The position numbers were made by a program, and so were the translations under genes. Under the pieces are notes generated by a model. The model did no database searches. It saw nothing but the letters and a program-made list of their open reading frames with translations, and was not told where the DNA came from. A DNA stretch of 10,855 nt. It comes from Tannerella sp. (GTDB lineage Bacteria > Bacteroidota > Bacteroidia > Bacteroidales > Tannerellaceae). The DNA is taken from NCBI GenBank assembly GCA_031263835.1, contig JAISEZ010000184.1:1-10855 (forward strand), written 5' to 3'. Below are positions 1-8,105 of this stretch, piece by piece (position 1 is the first letter of the stretch; each line of letters begins with the position of its first letter).

Positions 1-43
1 CACACCGGAAACAGCAACATTTTTTTTATAAAACATATAAAAC

Positions 44-82
44 TTTCGGGGAGAGCTATGCCTTTTCCCCGGAGTTTTTTTT
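44..82 (+). terminator. Intrinsic terminator of an upstream gene
   Basis: A GC-rich stem is formed by CGGGGA (47-52) with TCCCCG (66-71). It can be extended outward by three more pairs, two of them G-T wobbles, and is closed by a 13-base loop. It is followed almost at once by eight T residues (75-82). This is the standard rho-independent layout for rightward transcription. It implies that a same-strand gene ends just left of the window, so susC1 probably starts a new transcription unit. A less likely alternative is an attenuator inside a long susC1 leader. Confidence 0.75.
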
Positions 83-124
83 CTGCCCGTTCATCAGCCG
101 GCAAAACCGGCAGGTCGCAGGCCG

Positions 125-159
125 CAACTTTCAATTTTCAACTTTCAACTATCAACTAA
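125..159. repeat. Five tandem 7-bp repeats (CAACTTT-like)
   Basis: Five consecutive heptamers read CAACTTT, CAATTTT, CAACTTT, CAACTAT and CAACTAA. The CAA at the start of each unit is invariant and the last four bases drift. The array lies between the upstream terminator and the susC1 leader. Its role is not known to me. It could be a slippage-prone tract, a protein-binding array, or simply a common A/T-rich intergenic repeat of this lineage. Confidence 0.75.
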
Positions 160-225
160 AACAGAACGCCTATGGAAAAGGAATGAATTGTAAAAGCCCA
201 TGCACGTAATCATCGCGCACCAACG

Positions 226-233
226 TATTTTTA
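226..233 (+). promoter_or_regulatory. Weak candidate -7 promoter box for susC1
   Basis: TATTTTTA matches the Bacteroidota -7 consensus TAnnTTTG except for the last base. It would put the transcription start near 240 and leave a leader of about 35 bases before the ATG at 276. No TTTG-like -33 box is visible at the expected distance, so an activator-dependent promoter is possible. It is the best match to the consensus in the leader, but only a weak one. Confidence 0.25.
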
Positions 234-275
234 AACGAAGCATTAGAAAACAAAACTTTCAAAACTAATGAAATT

Positions 276-3200
276 ATGGAATTAATTAAAAAGAAGAAAC
301 CTTTTAAATGGAATGTAGTGCGGAAACTGATTTTTTCCGCCTGTTTCTGCGCCTTTACGCTTTCACTGTTTTCGCAGGGAATCAGCGTTAAAGGCAGGGT
401 GACCGACGACACCGGCGAACCGCTTGCCGGCGTTTCGATTCAGGTCAAAGGCACTACCGCCGGAAATATCACGGATATAAACGGCGATTACACACTGAAC
501 AACCTCGCCGCGGATGCCGTGCTGATCTTTTCGTATGTCGGCTACGCATCGCAGGAAGTCCCTGTGGCGGGGAAAAGCACCCTCGACATCGTTTTGCAGG
601 ATGCAACGCTCGGACTGGAAGAAGTGGTCGTCGTTGCATACGGCGTACAGAAAAAAGTATCGGTCACGGGAGCGGTGGCTTCCGTACAGACCAAAGAACT
701 GAAGCAAAGCGCTTCCGCCAACCTGTCGACGGCGCTGACCGGACGGCTGCCCGGCCTGACGGCGCTGCAAACGTCGGGACAGCCCGGCAACGATGCGGTC
801 AACCTCTATCTGCGCGGCGTCGGCACGACGAACGGCGCCAACCCGCTGATCCTGATCGACGGTGTCCCGCGCAGCAATATCAACACGCTGGATCCGAATG
901 AAGTCGCCTCCATATCCATCCTGAAAGATGCGTCGGCGACGGCCGTATTCGGCGTACGCGGGGCGAACGGCGTGATCCTGATCACGACGCGGCGGGGCGA
1001 AGCCGGAAAAATGGAACTGAACGTTTCGGCGGATTTCAGCGCCCAGCAGTTTACCATTATTCCGTCCCGGCTTCACTCCTGGGACTTTGCGGAGATGGAA
1101 AACCAGGCGTTCCGCAACGACGGCATCTCCGAGGAGAACCTGCCCTTTACGCCTTACATGATTGACATGTACCGAAGCGGTCAGGATCCGGTCTTTTATC
1201 CGGACCGGTATGCCTTTAAGGAGTTTACCGAAAAGTTTGCGCCGCAGACACGCCTCAACGCCAATATGAACGGCGGGACGGAAGACCTGAAATATTTCCT
1301 GAACGTGGGCTACATCGGACAGGGCGGCAATTTTAAGTCCGAACCGAAATCGGCGCTGAATTACGATCCGTCTTTTAACATGACCCGCTACAATTTCCGC
1401 GGAAACGTGGATTTCGACATTGTCAAGAACCTGAAACTGTCGCTGAACCTGGCCTCCTACCTCGAAAAAATGAACAGCCCGGCAACCGAACTGTACAGCG
1501 GAGATCTGGCGTGGCTGATAAGCGACATGCTGGCCAAGGTGGTGGACATGCGCCCGACGGATGCAGGCCCCCTGACCGTTGACGGTTACGGCGTTCCGGC
1601 CAATGCCGTGATTGCCCAGACCGGTCAGGACCGGGGCATCTACGGGGATATCAACCGGCGCGGCTACCGACAGGAAACCAATACGATGCTCAATTCGTCA
1701 CTGACGCTGGACTGGGGACTCGATTTCATCACGAAGGGACTCAGCACCAAATTCATGATCTCCTACGATTCAAAAGCCCGAACCGTACTGGAAGGCCGCC
1801 GCGGCTACGACTGCTACAATTTCAACGTCGTCCGGTCGGCAAACGAAAAGAGTTCGTACAATGTCATCCGGGACAATCAGGACGATGCCATCCGGCTGAT
1901 CAAGTCGATGAATTCGTATTATTATATGAATATGCAGTATTCATTGAATTATGCGCGCCGGTTCGGCCTCCACGATGTGACCGGCATGTTCCTGGTGCAG
2001 CGCGATAACTGGGAAAGGGACAATTACGCAGCCGACCTGCCCTTCAACATGATCGGTTTTTCCGGCCGTGCCACCTACGGGTATGATTACCGTTACCTGG
2101 CCGAGGTGAATATCGGTTATAACGGCTCCGAACAGTTCGCGCCGAAAAACCGCTTCGGGTTCTTCCCCGCTTTTTCGGCCGGATGGGTCGTCAGTAACGA
2201 GGCGTTCCTGAAGGGCAACGAGATTCTTACAAACCTGAAACTCCGCGCTTCGTACGGAAAGGTCGGTAACGATAAGCTGGACGAGACGCGCTTCCTGTAT
2301 CTGAGTTCCATCAGTGAAAACAGCGGCGGCTGGATTCCGTCCCTGGGATACGGCCGATACATTTCGCAGGGTAAGATGGGCAATGACGAACTGAGCTGGG
2401 AGGTCGCCAAAAAGCAGAACTACGGCGTAGATCTTCAGTTGCTGAACAGCCTTTCGCTGAGTGTGGACGTGTTCAACGAAAACCGCGAAGGGATTCTGAT
2501 CAGTCGCGGCACGGTGCCCGAACTGCAGGGCGTCGCACTGGGCAATCTGCCCAAAGTGAACATGGGTATCGTTGAGAACAAAGGTTATGAAGTAGAACTC
2601 ACTTATATGAAACAGCTCAGCAGCGACCTGTCGTTCACCGTCCGGGGCAATTACGCCTATAACGAAAACCGGCAAAAGTTCATGGATGAAGCCATGCTGG
2701 ATGAAGATTATGCGTACCGTTACCGGAGCACCGGTTTCAGCATCGGTCAACACTTCGGTTACCTGATCGATTACAGCAACGGAACCGGCTACATCAATAC
2801 GCAGGAAGAACTGAACAGCCTGCCGGCGTATAACGTGGGAGGAACGCCCAGGCTGGGCGATTTCATCTATATGGATGTCAACGGGGACGGCACGGTCGAT
2901 GCGAAAGACCAGGCGCCCATCGGCTACGCCACCGATGTTCCCCGCATCACGTACGGCTTCAGCGGCGCGTTGAACTATAAGCAGGTGGATGTATCCTTCC
3001 TGTTTTCCGGCATTGCCAAAAGTACGATGTCATACGCCGGATGGAGATACAGCGAACAGCCCGTACAGCACGCCTGGACGCAGGAACGCTACTCGAACGG
3101 CGAAGAAATCCGGTATCCCGCCCTGGGCAACGGTTCCAGTCTCAAGGCGAACAGTTTCTTCCTGCTTGACCGTTCGTTCCTGCGGCTCAAAACGGCCGAA

Positions 3201-3389
3201 ATCGGGTACACCGTCCCGCAGCGGGTCTTCCGCTCCACCGGGATTGACCGGGTTCGCGTGTATGTCAACGGAAATAATCTGTGGATGCACACCAAACTGC
3301 CCGTTAAGACGATTGATCCCGAACAGGCAAGCGCCGGAAAGTATCCGCTGACCAAAATGATAAATGTGGGACTGAATGTAGTGTTTTAA
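276..3389 (+). CDS. SusC/RagA-family TonB-dependent outer-membrane transporter (SusC1)
   Basis: This 1037-residue protein is an outer-membrane barrel that imports oligosaccharides bound by its SusD partner, powered by TonB. A lysine-rich N-terminus and hydrophobic stretch form a signal peptide (about 1-34). A carboxypeptidase-regulatory-like beta domain follows (about 36-110; VKGRV near 38, YVGY at 87-90), then a TonB-box region EEVVVVAYG (115-123). The plug domain carries the family's LILIDGVPR (191-199), SILKDAS (214-220) and RGANGVILITT (228-238) motifs. The rest is beta-barrel, ending in a C-terminal phenylalanine as outer-membrane barrels usually do. A calcium-loop-like DxNxDGxxDxxD motif lies at 867-878. 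No STN domain precedes the beta domain, so it is not the sigma-factor-signalling type. The length is normal and the frame intact. It is first in the operon, 21 bases before its SusD. The ATG at 276 starts a good signal peptide. Substrate unknown. Confidence 0.96.
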   Translation: MELIKKKKPFKWNVVRKLIFSACFCAFTLSLFSQGISVKGRVTDDTGEPLAGVSIQVKGTTAGNITDINGDYTLNNLAADAVLIFSYVGYASQEVPVAGKSTLDIVLQDATLGLEEVVVVAYGVQKKVSVTGAVASVQTKELKQSASANLSTALTGRLPGLTALQTSGQPGNDAVNLYLRGVGTTNGANPLILIDGVPRSNINTLDPNEVASISILKDASATAVFGVRGANGVILITTRRGEAGKMELNVSADFSAQQFTIIPSRLHSWDFAEMENQAFRNDGISEENLPFTPYMIDMYRSGQDPVFYPDRYAFKEFTEKFAPQTRLNANMNGGTEDLKYFLNVGYIGQGGNFKSEPKSALNYDPSFNMTRYNFRGNVDFDIVKNLKLSLNLASYLEKMNSPATELYSGDLAWLISDMLAKVVDMRPTDAGPLTVDGYGVPANAVIAQTGQDRGIYGDINRRGYRQETNTMLNSSLTLDWGLDFITKGLSTKFMISYDSKARTVLEGRRGYDCYNFNVVRSANEKSSYNVIRDNQDDAIRLIKSMNSYYYMNMQYSLNYARRFGLHDVTGMFLVQRDNWERDNYAADLPFNMIGFSGRATYGYDYRYLAEVNIGYNGSEQFAPKNRFGFFPAFSAGWVVSNEAFLKGNEILTNLKLRASYGKVGNDKLDETRFLYLSSISENSGGWIPSLGYGRYISQGKMGNDELSWEVAKKQNYGVDLQLLNSLSLSVDVFNENREGILISRGTVPELQGVALGNLPKVNMGIVENKGYEVELTYMKQLSSDLSFTVRGNYAYNENRQKFMDEAMLDEDYAYRYRSTGFSIGQHFGYLIDYSNGTGYINTQEELNSLPAYNVGGTPRLGDFIYMDVNGDGTVDAKDQAPIGYATDVPRITYGFSGALNYKQVDVSFLFSGIAKSTMSYAGWRYSEQPVQHAWTQERYSNGEEIRYPALGNGSSLKANSFFLLDRSFLRLKTAEIGYTVPQRVFRSTGIDRVRVYVNGNNLWMHTKLPVKTIDPEQASAGKYPLTKMINVGLNVVF

Positions 3390-3410
3390 CCCGTTAAAAA
3401 TAGATTGTAT

Positions 3411-5240
3411 ATGAAATTAAGAGATATATTTCTGAGTATGACTGTTTCCTCCGTCGCTTTTACGGCCTGTACGGATGTCCTGAACGTGGCTCCGGACGGC
3501 ACGCTGACTATGGAGGAAATTTATGCGGATCCGGACAGGGTCGAAGCCCTGCTGAACACCTGTTACATGAATATTCCGCAAAAGGGCTACGCCTACCGCT
3601 TTTTCGAACCGGCCATCGTATCGGCAAGCGACGACGGATGGACTTCGGAAGATGGCACGGGCGGCAATTTGATTTATGATGTGTACAAGGATAATCTTTC
3701 GGCCTCCAGCCATGCCATACGCGACTACAACAGCGACGATGTCGGCGGATCGGCCAACGGCGCTTACTGGAGCCGTTTCTGGACGCAAATCCGCCTGTGC
3801 TCGCAGTTTCTGGAATGCATTGAAACGGCTGCCGTCAAAAGCGAAGCGAGCCGCGACCGGTTACGGGCCGAAGCGCATCTCCTGCGGGCATTCTACTACA
3901 GCGAGCTGGTCAAATGGTTCGGCAAGCTGCCCATTCTGGATCATACCATCCCGTTCGACACGGATTTTTCGATACTGGAACGGCAGTCGGTTTACGAAGT
4001 AGCCCGGTTTGTGATGGAAGACTGCGACGCCGCCCTTCGCTCAAGCGAACTTCCGTGGCGCATCACGACCGAGAGCGAAGGCCTGCGGATGACCAAAGCG
4101 CTGGCCTGGGCGCTCAAGTCCACCATTATCCTGTATGCGGCAAGTCCGCTGCACAATGAGGGGCAGAACCACTGGGAAGAAGCCTACCAGACCTGCAAGC
4201 AGGCTGTTTCGGAACTGAAGGCCAACGGATATGAACTGTTCAAAACGTGCACCAACCCGACCCTGTTCGGCGACTACGGCGCTGCCGCCTACCACCAGCT
4301 GGCCTGTCAGGCTGCCGACTATTCGGCCGCGCCGAGGGATCGGGAAACGATCTACCAGCATATCTCCGGAGGGCTGTTCGTCTGGCACATCGGGTATATC
4401 GGGAGCAACATGAGCAACACATACAAATGCGGTACGTGCCCGACGCAGGAACTGATCGACGCTTACGAAACGACCGACGGCGAACCGGTGCTTGACCCGG
4501 CCCGGCCGTATCTGGACGAGCGCCACCTGGAACCGAACTACAATGCGCAGAACCGGCTGTACCGGCCGGACGACCCGTATAAAAACCGGGATCCGCGCAT
4601 GACGGCCACCGCTATGGTCAACGGGGACATCCTGGTCTGGGACAACGAGGAAGTGACGGTCGAAACGTTCACCGGCGGAGCGCATGCACCCAGCTTTGAC
4701 CAGTCGAACCGGTCGGCGTCGCGCACCGGCTATTACCACCGGAAAATGGTGACGCCGCGAGCCTGCGGGGTGAATCAGATCAACAATGCCCCCTTCAAGT
4801 ACTACCGCCTGGCCGGGATCCTCCTCGACTACGCGGAAGCGGCAGCCGAAGCGGGACATCCGGACGAAGCAAGGGCGGCGGTCAATGAAGTGCGCGCCCG
4901 CGTCGGCATGCCTCCGTTACCGGCCGGCCTGTCGGACGGGCCACTGATTTTGCGGATACAGAATGAACGGCGCGTGGAACTGGCCTGGGAAGAACACCGT
5001 TATTTCGACCTGCGCCGCCGGCAGAAACCGGACGGCGACCTGAGCGCCACCTGCAAATGGCTGACGGCAATGGTCATTACCCGGAATCCGGACGGCACGT
5101 TCGCCTACCGGCGTTCCAACATTTTAACCACGCCCCGCGGCGGCTGGCAGAACAGGGATTTACTCCTGCCGCTGCCCCTGGCCGAAGTGGCGCGCCTGGA
5201 ACCGCTGACCGGCAAGACCTGGCAGAATCCGGGATGGTAA
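3411..5240 (+). CDS. SusD/RagB-family surface glycan-binding lipoprotein (SusD1)
   Basis: This 609-residue lipoprotein should be tethered to the outer leaflet, form the lid over SusC1 and bind the incoming glycan. I chose the ATG at 3411; the frame also opens at a TTG at 3405, but the ATG gives a normal lipoprotein signal. The signal ends in FTAC, with Cys20 as the likely lipidated residue; Phe at -3 is slightly unusual. SusD hallmarks are the TPR-like helix LRAEAHLLRAFYYSELVKWF (151-170), DPYKNRDPR (388-396), PFKYYRLAGILLDYAEAAAE (461-480), NERRVELAWEEHRYFDLRR (518-536) and the C-terminal LLLPLPLAEV and WQNPGW. It has 12 cysteines, including a CGTC pair (340-343), and several align with cysteines of the second SusD. 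It is coupled to susC1 by a 21-base gap. Family assignment is firm; the ligand is unknown. Confidence 0.95.
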   Translation: MKLRDIFLSMTVSSVAFTACTDVLNVAPDGTLTMEEIYADPDRVEALLNTCYMNIPQKGYAYRFFEPAIVSASDDGWTSEDGTGGNLIYDVYKDNLSASSHAIRDYNSDDVGGSANGAYWSRFWTQIRLCSQFLECIETAAVKSEASRDRLRAEAHLLRAFYYSELVKWFGKLPILDHTIPFDTDFSILERQSVYEVARFVMEDCDAALRSSELPWRITTESEGLRMTKALAWALKSTIILYAASPLHNEGQNHWEEAYQTCKQAVSELKANGYELFKTCTNPTLFGDYGAAAYHQLACQAADYSAAPRDRETIYQHISGGLFVWHIGYIGSNMSNTYKCGTCPTQELIDAYETTDGEPVLDPARPYLDERHLEPNYNAQNRLYRPDDPYKNRDPRMTATAMVNGDILVWDNEEVTVETFTGGAHAPSFDQSNRSASRTGYYHRKMVTPRACGVNQINNAPFKYYRLAGILLDYAEAAAEAGHPDEARAAVNEVRARVGMPPLPAGLSDGPLILRIQNERRVELAWEEHRYFDLRRRQKPDGDLSATCKWLTAMVITRNPDGTFAYRRSNILTTPRGGWQNRDLLLPLPLAEVARLEPLTGKTWQNPGW

Positions 5241-5268
5241 ACAAGTAATAACAAAAAATTTGGAAGTA

Positions 5269-8094
5269 ATGAACAGATTAAAAATTTATACAGCTATATG
5301 CTGCCTCTTTGCGTGGTCGGCAGTCCATGCACAGGTTGCAGACAGGGAAAACGGTGCGTCGACCGTCAGTCTGGGATACTTTTCCCAGCCGGAAGGGTCC
5401 GTCACCGGGTCGATAGAGACAGTGTCGGGCGCCGTACTTGAAAAAACGCCCACGTCCGACCTGTCGCAAACGTTCGCCGGGCGATTCCTGGGGTTGAACA
5501 CACGGGAAACGGTCTCCGAACTGTCCAACTCGGTCACATCCAAACTGATTCGCGGCGTTTCCACCCTGAACGGGACGGCTCCGCTGATCATCATTGACGG
5601 GATCATCTGTCCGCTCGGCGACTGGGACTACCTGACGCCGAAAGAAATTGAAAGCATTTCCATCCTCAAGGACGCTTCCTCGACGGCCATTTACGGTATG
5701 CAGGGAGCGGGCGGCGCGATTGTGATCACGACCAAGCGCGGCTTTGCGGGCCGGAAGAAAATCGAGGCGTACGTCGAACAGTCGTTCCAGCAAATGACGC
5801 GACGGCCGGAATTTATCCCTTCGTCCGAATACGCCGCACTGCGCAACCAGGCCGGGACCAACGACGGACTGGGCGCCTATTCGCAGTTTAGCCGGGGAGA
5901 CCTGGACGGATTCGGCGAGGGAAACAATCCGCTGTATCCGAACAATGACTGGTACGGGATGTTCGTGAACGACATTACGTACATGCAGCGGGCGGGACTG
6001 AATGTGGCAGGCGGGTCGGAACGCATTCGTTTCTTCTCGAACGTCCACTACATGCACCAGACGTCGCCGCTGAAAACGACGGACGAACCCAGCCGGAAAT
6101 ACGATCCGACGCCGGAGGTGCACAGCATCAATTTCCGCTCGAATGTGGACATCAAGCTGAACAGTTACCTGAGCGGCTTTTTGCGGCTGAGCGGCAACGT
6201 CAACCGGCAGCAGGTAACGCAAACGTACAACCGGGAGATATACAACCACATTTTCAACCTGCCGCCGACGATGTACGGCCCGGTCACGCCGCTGAACGAA
6301 GAGGCGCCGGAAACGGGCAACCAGGTGGTCACGCACGACCAGGAAGATCTGCCTGCCTACGGGATGCTGAACCGTTCGGGGTATGCGCGGCTGCTGGAAA
6401 CGAGCATCATGTCGCAGGCGGGACTGACGCTCGACATGGGTTTCCTCACGCCCGGACTGTCGGCTACGGGACTGATGGCCTATCAGACGTATACCAATAA
6501 CGTCACCTATACGCCGCAGGATTTCGAGCGTTATGTCCGCAGCAATGACTATTCCGTGCTGGAATTTACGAAAAAGGGGACGAACGAGAACACGCCGCTT
6601 ACCTATAATAAAGGGTCGCTGCTGTTCTATAACCTGAATCTGTATGCCGCTGCAAACTACCGGCGGACGTTCGGCGACCACAGCTTCGATGCCCTGGCGT
6701 ATATCTTCTATCTCCAGCAGGAAAAGGAACTGTCCTCCGGCGCCGGCATCCTGCCCTACAAGCGCGAAAGCATGGGGATCACCGCCCTGTACGGCTACCG
6801 GGACCGGTATTTCCTGAAAGGCGACCTCGGCTATTCCGGCTCCGAACAGTTCCATCCCGACCACCGCTACATTGCCACGCCGGCTGTTTCGGCGGCATGG
6901 GTGGCCTCCAGGGAAGGATTCCTGTCCGGAAATGACCTGCTGACGTTCCTGAAGCTGCGCGCGTCTTACGGCATCAACGCCAACGACCAGCTGGGGGATA
7001 CCCGTTTCATGTACCTGGATTATTACGACACGGCCGGCAACGAAGGGCTGAAAGGCAATCCGAGCCTGTCCGCCGAGAAAATCAAAAAGCAGAACTATGG
7101 AATAGAGGCCGGATTGCTGGACGCTTTCACCGTGCAGTTTGAGTACTTTATCAACAAATGCGACAACATGCTGGTGAACAGCGCCGGGACGATCCCCTAC
7201 TACCAGGGCATTGCGCTGAACAATTATCCCAAGCTCAACAACGGACGAATGGAAAACAAAGGTTTCGAGGCGTCGCTGCTCTATCGGAAACCGGTAAGTG
7301 AAAACCTGGAAGTGTATGCAGGCGCCGGCGTCCACCGGAACCGGAACACCGTGTTTAAAATCAACGAAGCGGCCGCCGGAGACGACTACGCCTATCCCTA
7401 CCGGACGGAAGGCTTCCGCATCCAGCAGCAGTGGGGCTACCTGATCGACTACAGCAACGGAAACGGGATGTTCAACTCCGAAGCGGAGAAGGCCGCCCGC
7501 AACCTGACGTATGCTTTCGGCACGCCCCGCGTCGGCGATTTCATCTATCAGGATCTGAACAGCGACGGCGTGATCGACGAGAAGGATCAGGCTCCGATCG
7601 GATACAGCCGCATTCCGCAGCTGTATTACAACCTGAATGCCGGTTTGACGTACAAAGGCGTTGAATTGAGCCTCCTGTTCCAGGGGACGGCGCAGGCGTC
7701 GGTGACGGTTTCCGGCGTCGGAGCGTATGAAAATACGGCCCAAGGCGTGTTCAGCGACATTCACCGGAACGCCTGGACGCCGGAACGCTATGCCGCCGGG
7801 GAGAAGATCTCCTACCCCGCCCTCTCGCTGGTGACCTCCACGAACCATGTGGCCAACAGTTTCTTTGTGATGGATGCGTCTTACCTGCGCCTGCGGAACC
7901 TGGAACTTGCCTGGACTTTGCCGGCAAGCGTCTCCCGCAAAATCGCCTCGGAAAAAATCAGGATCGCCTTCAATGCACAGAACCTGTTTACCGTCGACCG
8001 GATGCGATCCGGACACATCGACCCGGAAACCGGAACGGCGGGCGCCTTTCAACCCTGCCGCGTATACAACATCGGTATAAGCCTCAACTTTTAA
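5269..8094 (+). CDS. Short SusC-family TonB-dependent transporter without the N-terminal beta domain (SusC2)
   Basis: This 941-residue SusC paralogue is an outer-membrane barrel for oligosaccharide import with the following SusD. The ATG at 5269 is preferred over an in-frame TTG at 5260, because it begins a clean signal peptide cleaved after VHA (about residue 21). Unlike SusC1 there is no carboxypeptidase-regulatory-like domain. Only about 20 residues separate the mature N-terminus from the plug (SVTGSIETVSG, 44-54). The segment aligned to SusC1's EEVVVVAYG reads STVSLGYF. Plug motifs remain (LIIIDG 106-111, SILKDASSTAIYG 131-143), but SusC1's RGANG is QGAGG here (145-149). Shared barrel motifs include SEQF (525-528), GYLIDYSNG (from 723) and DxNxDGxxDxxD (762-773). 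It ends in phenylalanine. The gap after susD1 is 28 bases. The SusC family call is secure; the shortened N-terminus could affect TonB coupling. Confidence 0.94.
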   Translation: MNRLKIYTAICCLFAWSAVHAQVADRENGASTVSLGYFSQPEGSVTGSIETVSGAVLEKTPTSDLSQTFAGRFLGLNTRETVSELSNSVTSKLIRGVSTLNGTAPLIIIDGIICPLGDWDYLTPKEIESISILKDASSTAIYGMQGAGGAIVITTKRGFAGRKKIEAYVEQSFQQMTRRPEFIPSSEYAALRNQAGTNDGLGAYSQFSRGDLDGFGEGNNPLYPNNDWYGMFVNDITYMQRAGLNVAGGSERIRFFSNVHYMHQTSPLKTTDEPSRKYDPTPEVHSINFRSNVDIKLNSYLSGFLRLSGNVNRQQVTQTYNREIYNHIFNLPPTMYGPVTPLNEEAPETGNQVVTHDQEDLPAYGMLNRSGYARLLETSIMSQAGLTLDMGFLTPGLSATGLMAYQTYTNNVTYTPQDFERYVRSNDYSVLEFTKKGTNENTPLTYNKGSLLFYNLNLYAAANYRRTFGDHSFDALAYIFYLQQEKELSSGAGILPYKRESMGITALYGYRDRYFLKGDLGYSGSEQFHPDHRYIATPAVSAAWVASREGFLSGNDLLTFLKLRASYGINANDQLGDTRFMYLDYYDTAGNEGLKGNPSLSAEKIKKQNYGIEAGLLDAFTVQFEYFINKCDNMLVNSAGTIPYYQGIALNNYPKLNNGRMENKGFEASLLYRKPVSENLEVYAGAGVHRNRNTVFKINEAAAGDDYAYPYRTEGFRIQQQWGYLIDYSNGNGMFNSEAEKAARNLTYAFGTPRVGDFIYQDLNSDGVIDEKDQAPIGYSRIPQLYYNLNAGLTYKGVELSLLFQGTAQASVTVSGVGAYENTAQGVFSDIHRNAWTPERYAAGEKISYPALSLVTSTNHVANSFFVMDASYLRLRNLELAWTLPASVSRKIASEKIRIAFNAQNLFTVDRMRSGHIDPETGTAGAFQPCRVYNIGISLNF

Positions 8095-8105
8095 AACATA
8101 AAGAG

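Larger units (their letters stand above)
1..275. other. Intergenic/leader region upstream of susC1
   Basis: No convincing protein gene lies here. From left to right it holds an A/T-rich start (1-43), an intrinsic terminator (44-82), a small hairpin GCCGG-CAAAA-CCGGC (97-111), five tandem 7-base repeats (125-159), and about 115 bases of leader running to the susC1 start. Two tiny ATG-initiated frames lie in the leader, at 172-186 (encoding MEKE) and 268-285 (encoding MKLWN, overlapping the susC1 start in another frame). Neither has support as a real gene. Any upstream gene would end left of the window. Confidence 0.6.

Noticed and set aside
260..267. Antisense promoter at the susC1 start (CAAAACTA, which is TAGTTTTG on the minus strand)
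   Set aside because: It fits the TAnnTTTG core, and antisense RNAs near susC genes are known in Bacteroides. However, there is no -33 box, the next base does not fit, and the tract is very A/T-rich, so chance is likely.
172..285. Regulatory upstream peptides MEKE (172-186) and MKLWN (268-285)
   Set aside because: Such tiny frames are expected by chance in A/T-rich leaders. No regulatory codon run is present, and no paired terminator/antiterminator lies between them and susC1.
276..600. Sigma/anti-sigma signalling role for SusC1
   Set aside because: That role needs an STN domain before the carboxypeptidase-regulatory-like domain. In SusC1 the signal peptide leads directly into the latter.
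5278..8052. A 924-codon open frame on the minus strand, opposite almost all of susC2
   Set aside because: It is in exact codon register with susC2, so it stays open only because susC2 uses no TTA, CTA or TCA codons between its fourth codon and the right edge of the frame. The translation is Arg/Val/Gln-rich with no recognisable motif. The other long minus-strand frames (363-1076, 1941-2753, 4041-4859, 8091-9245) are in the same register with their genes, so codon bias explains them all.
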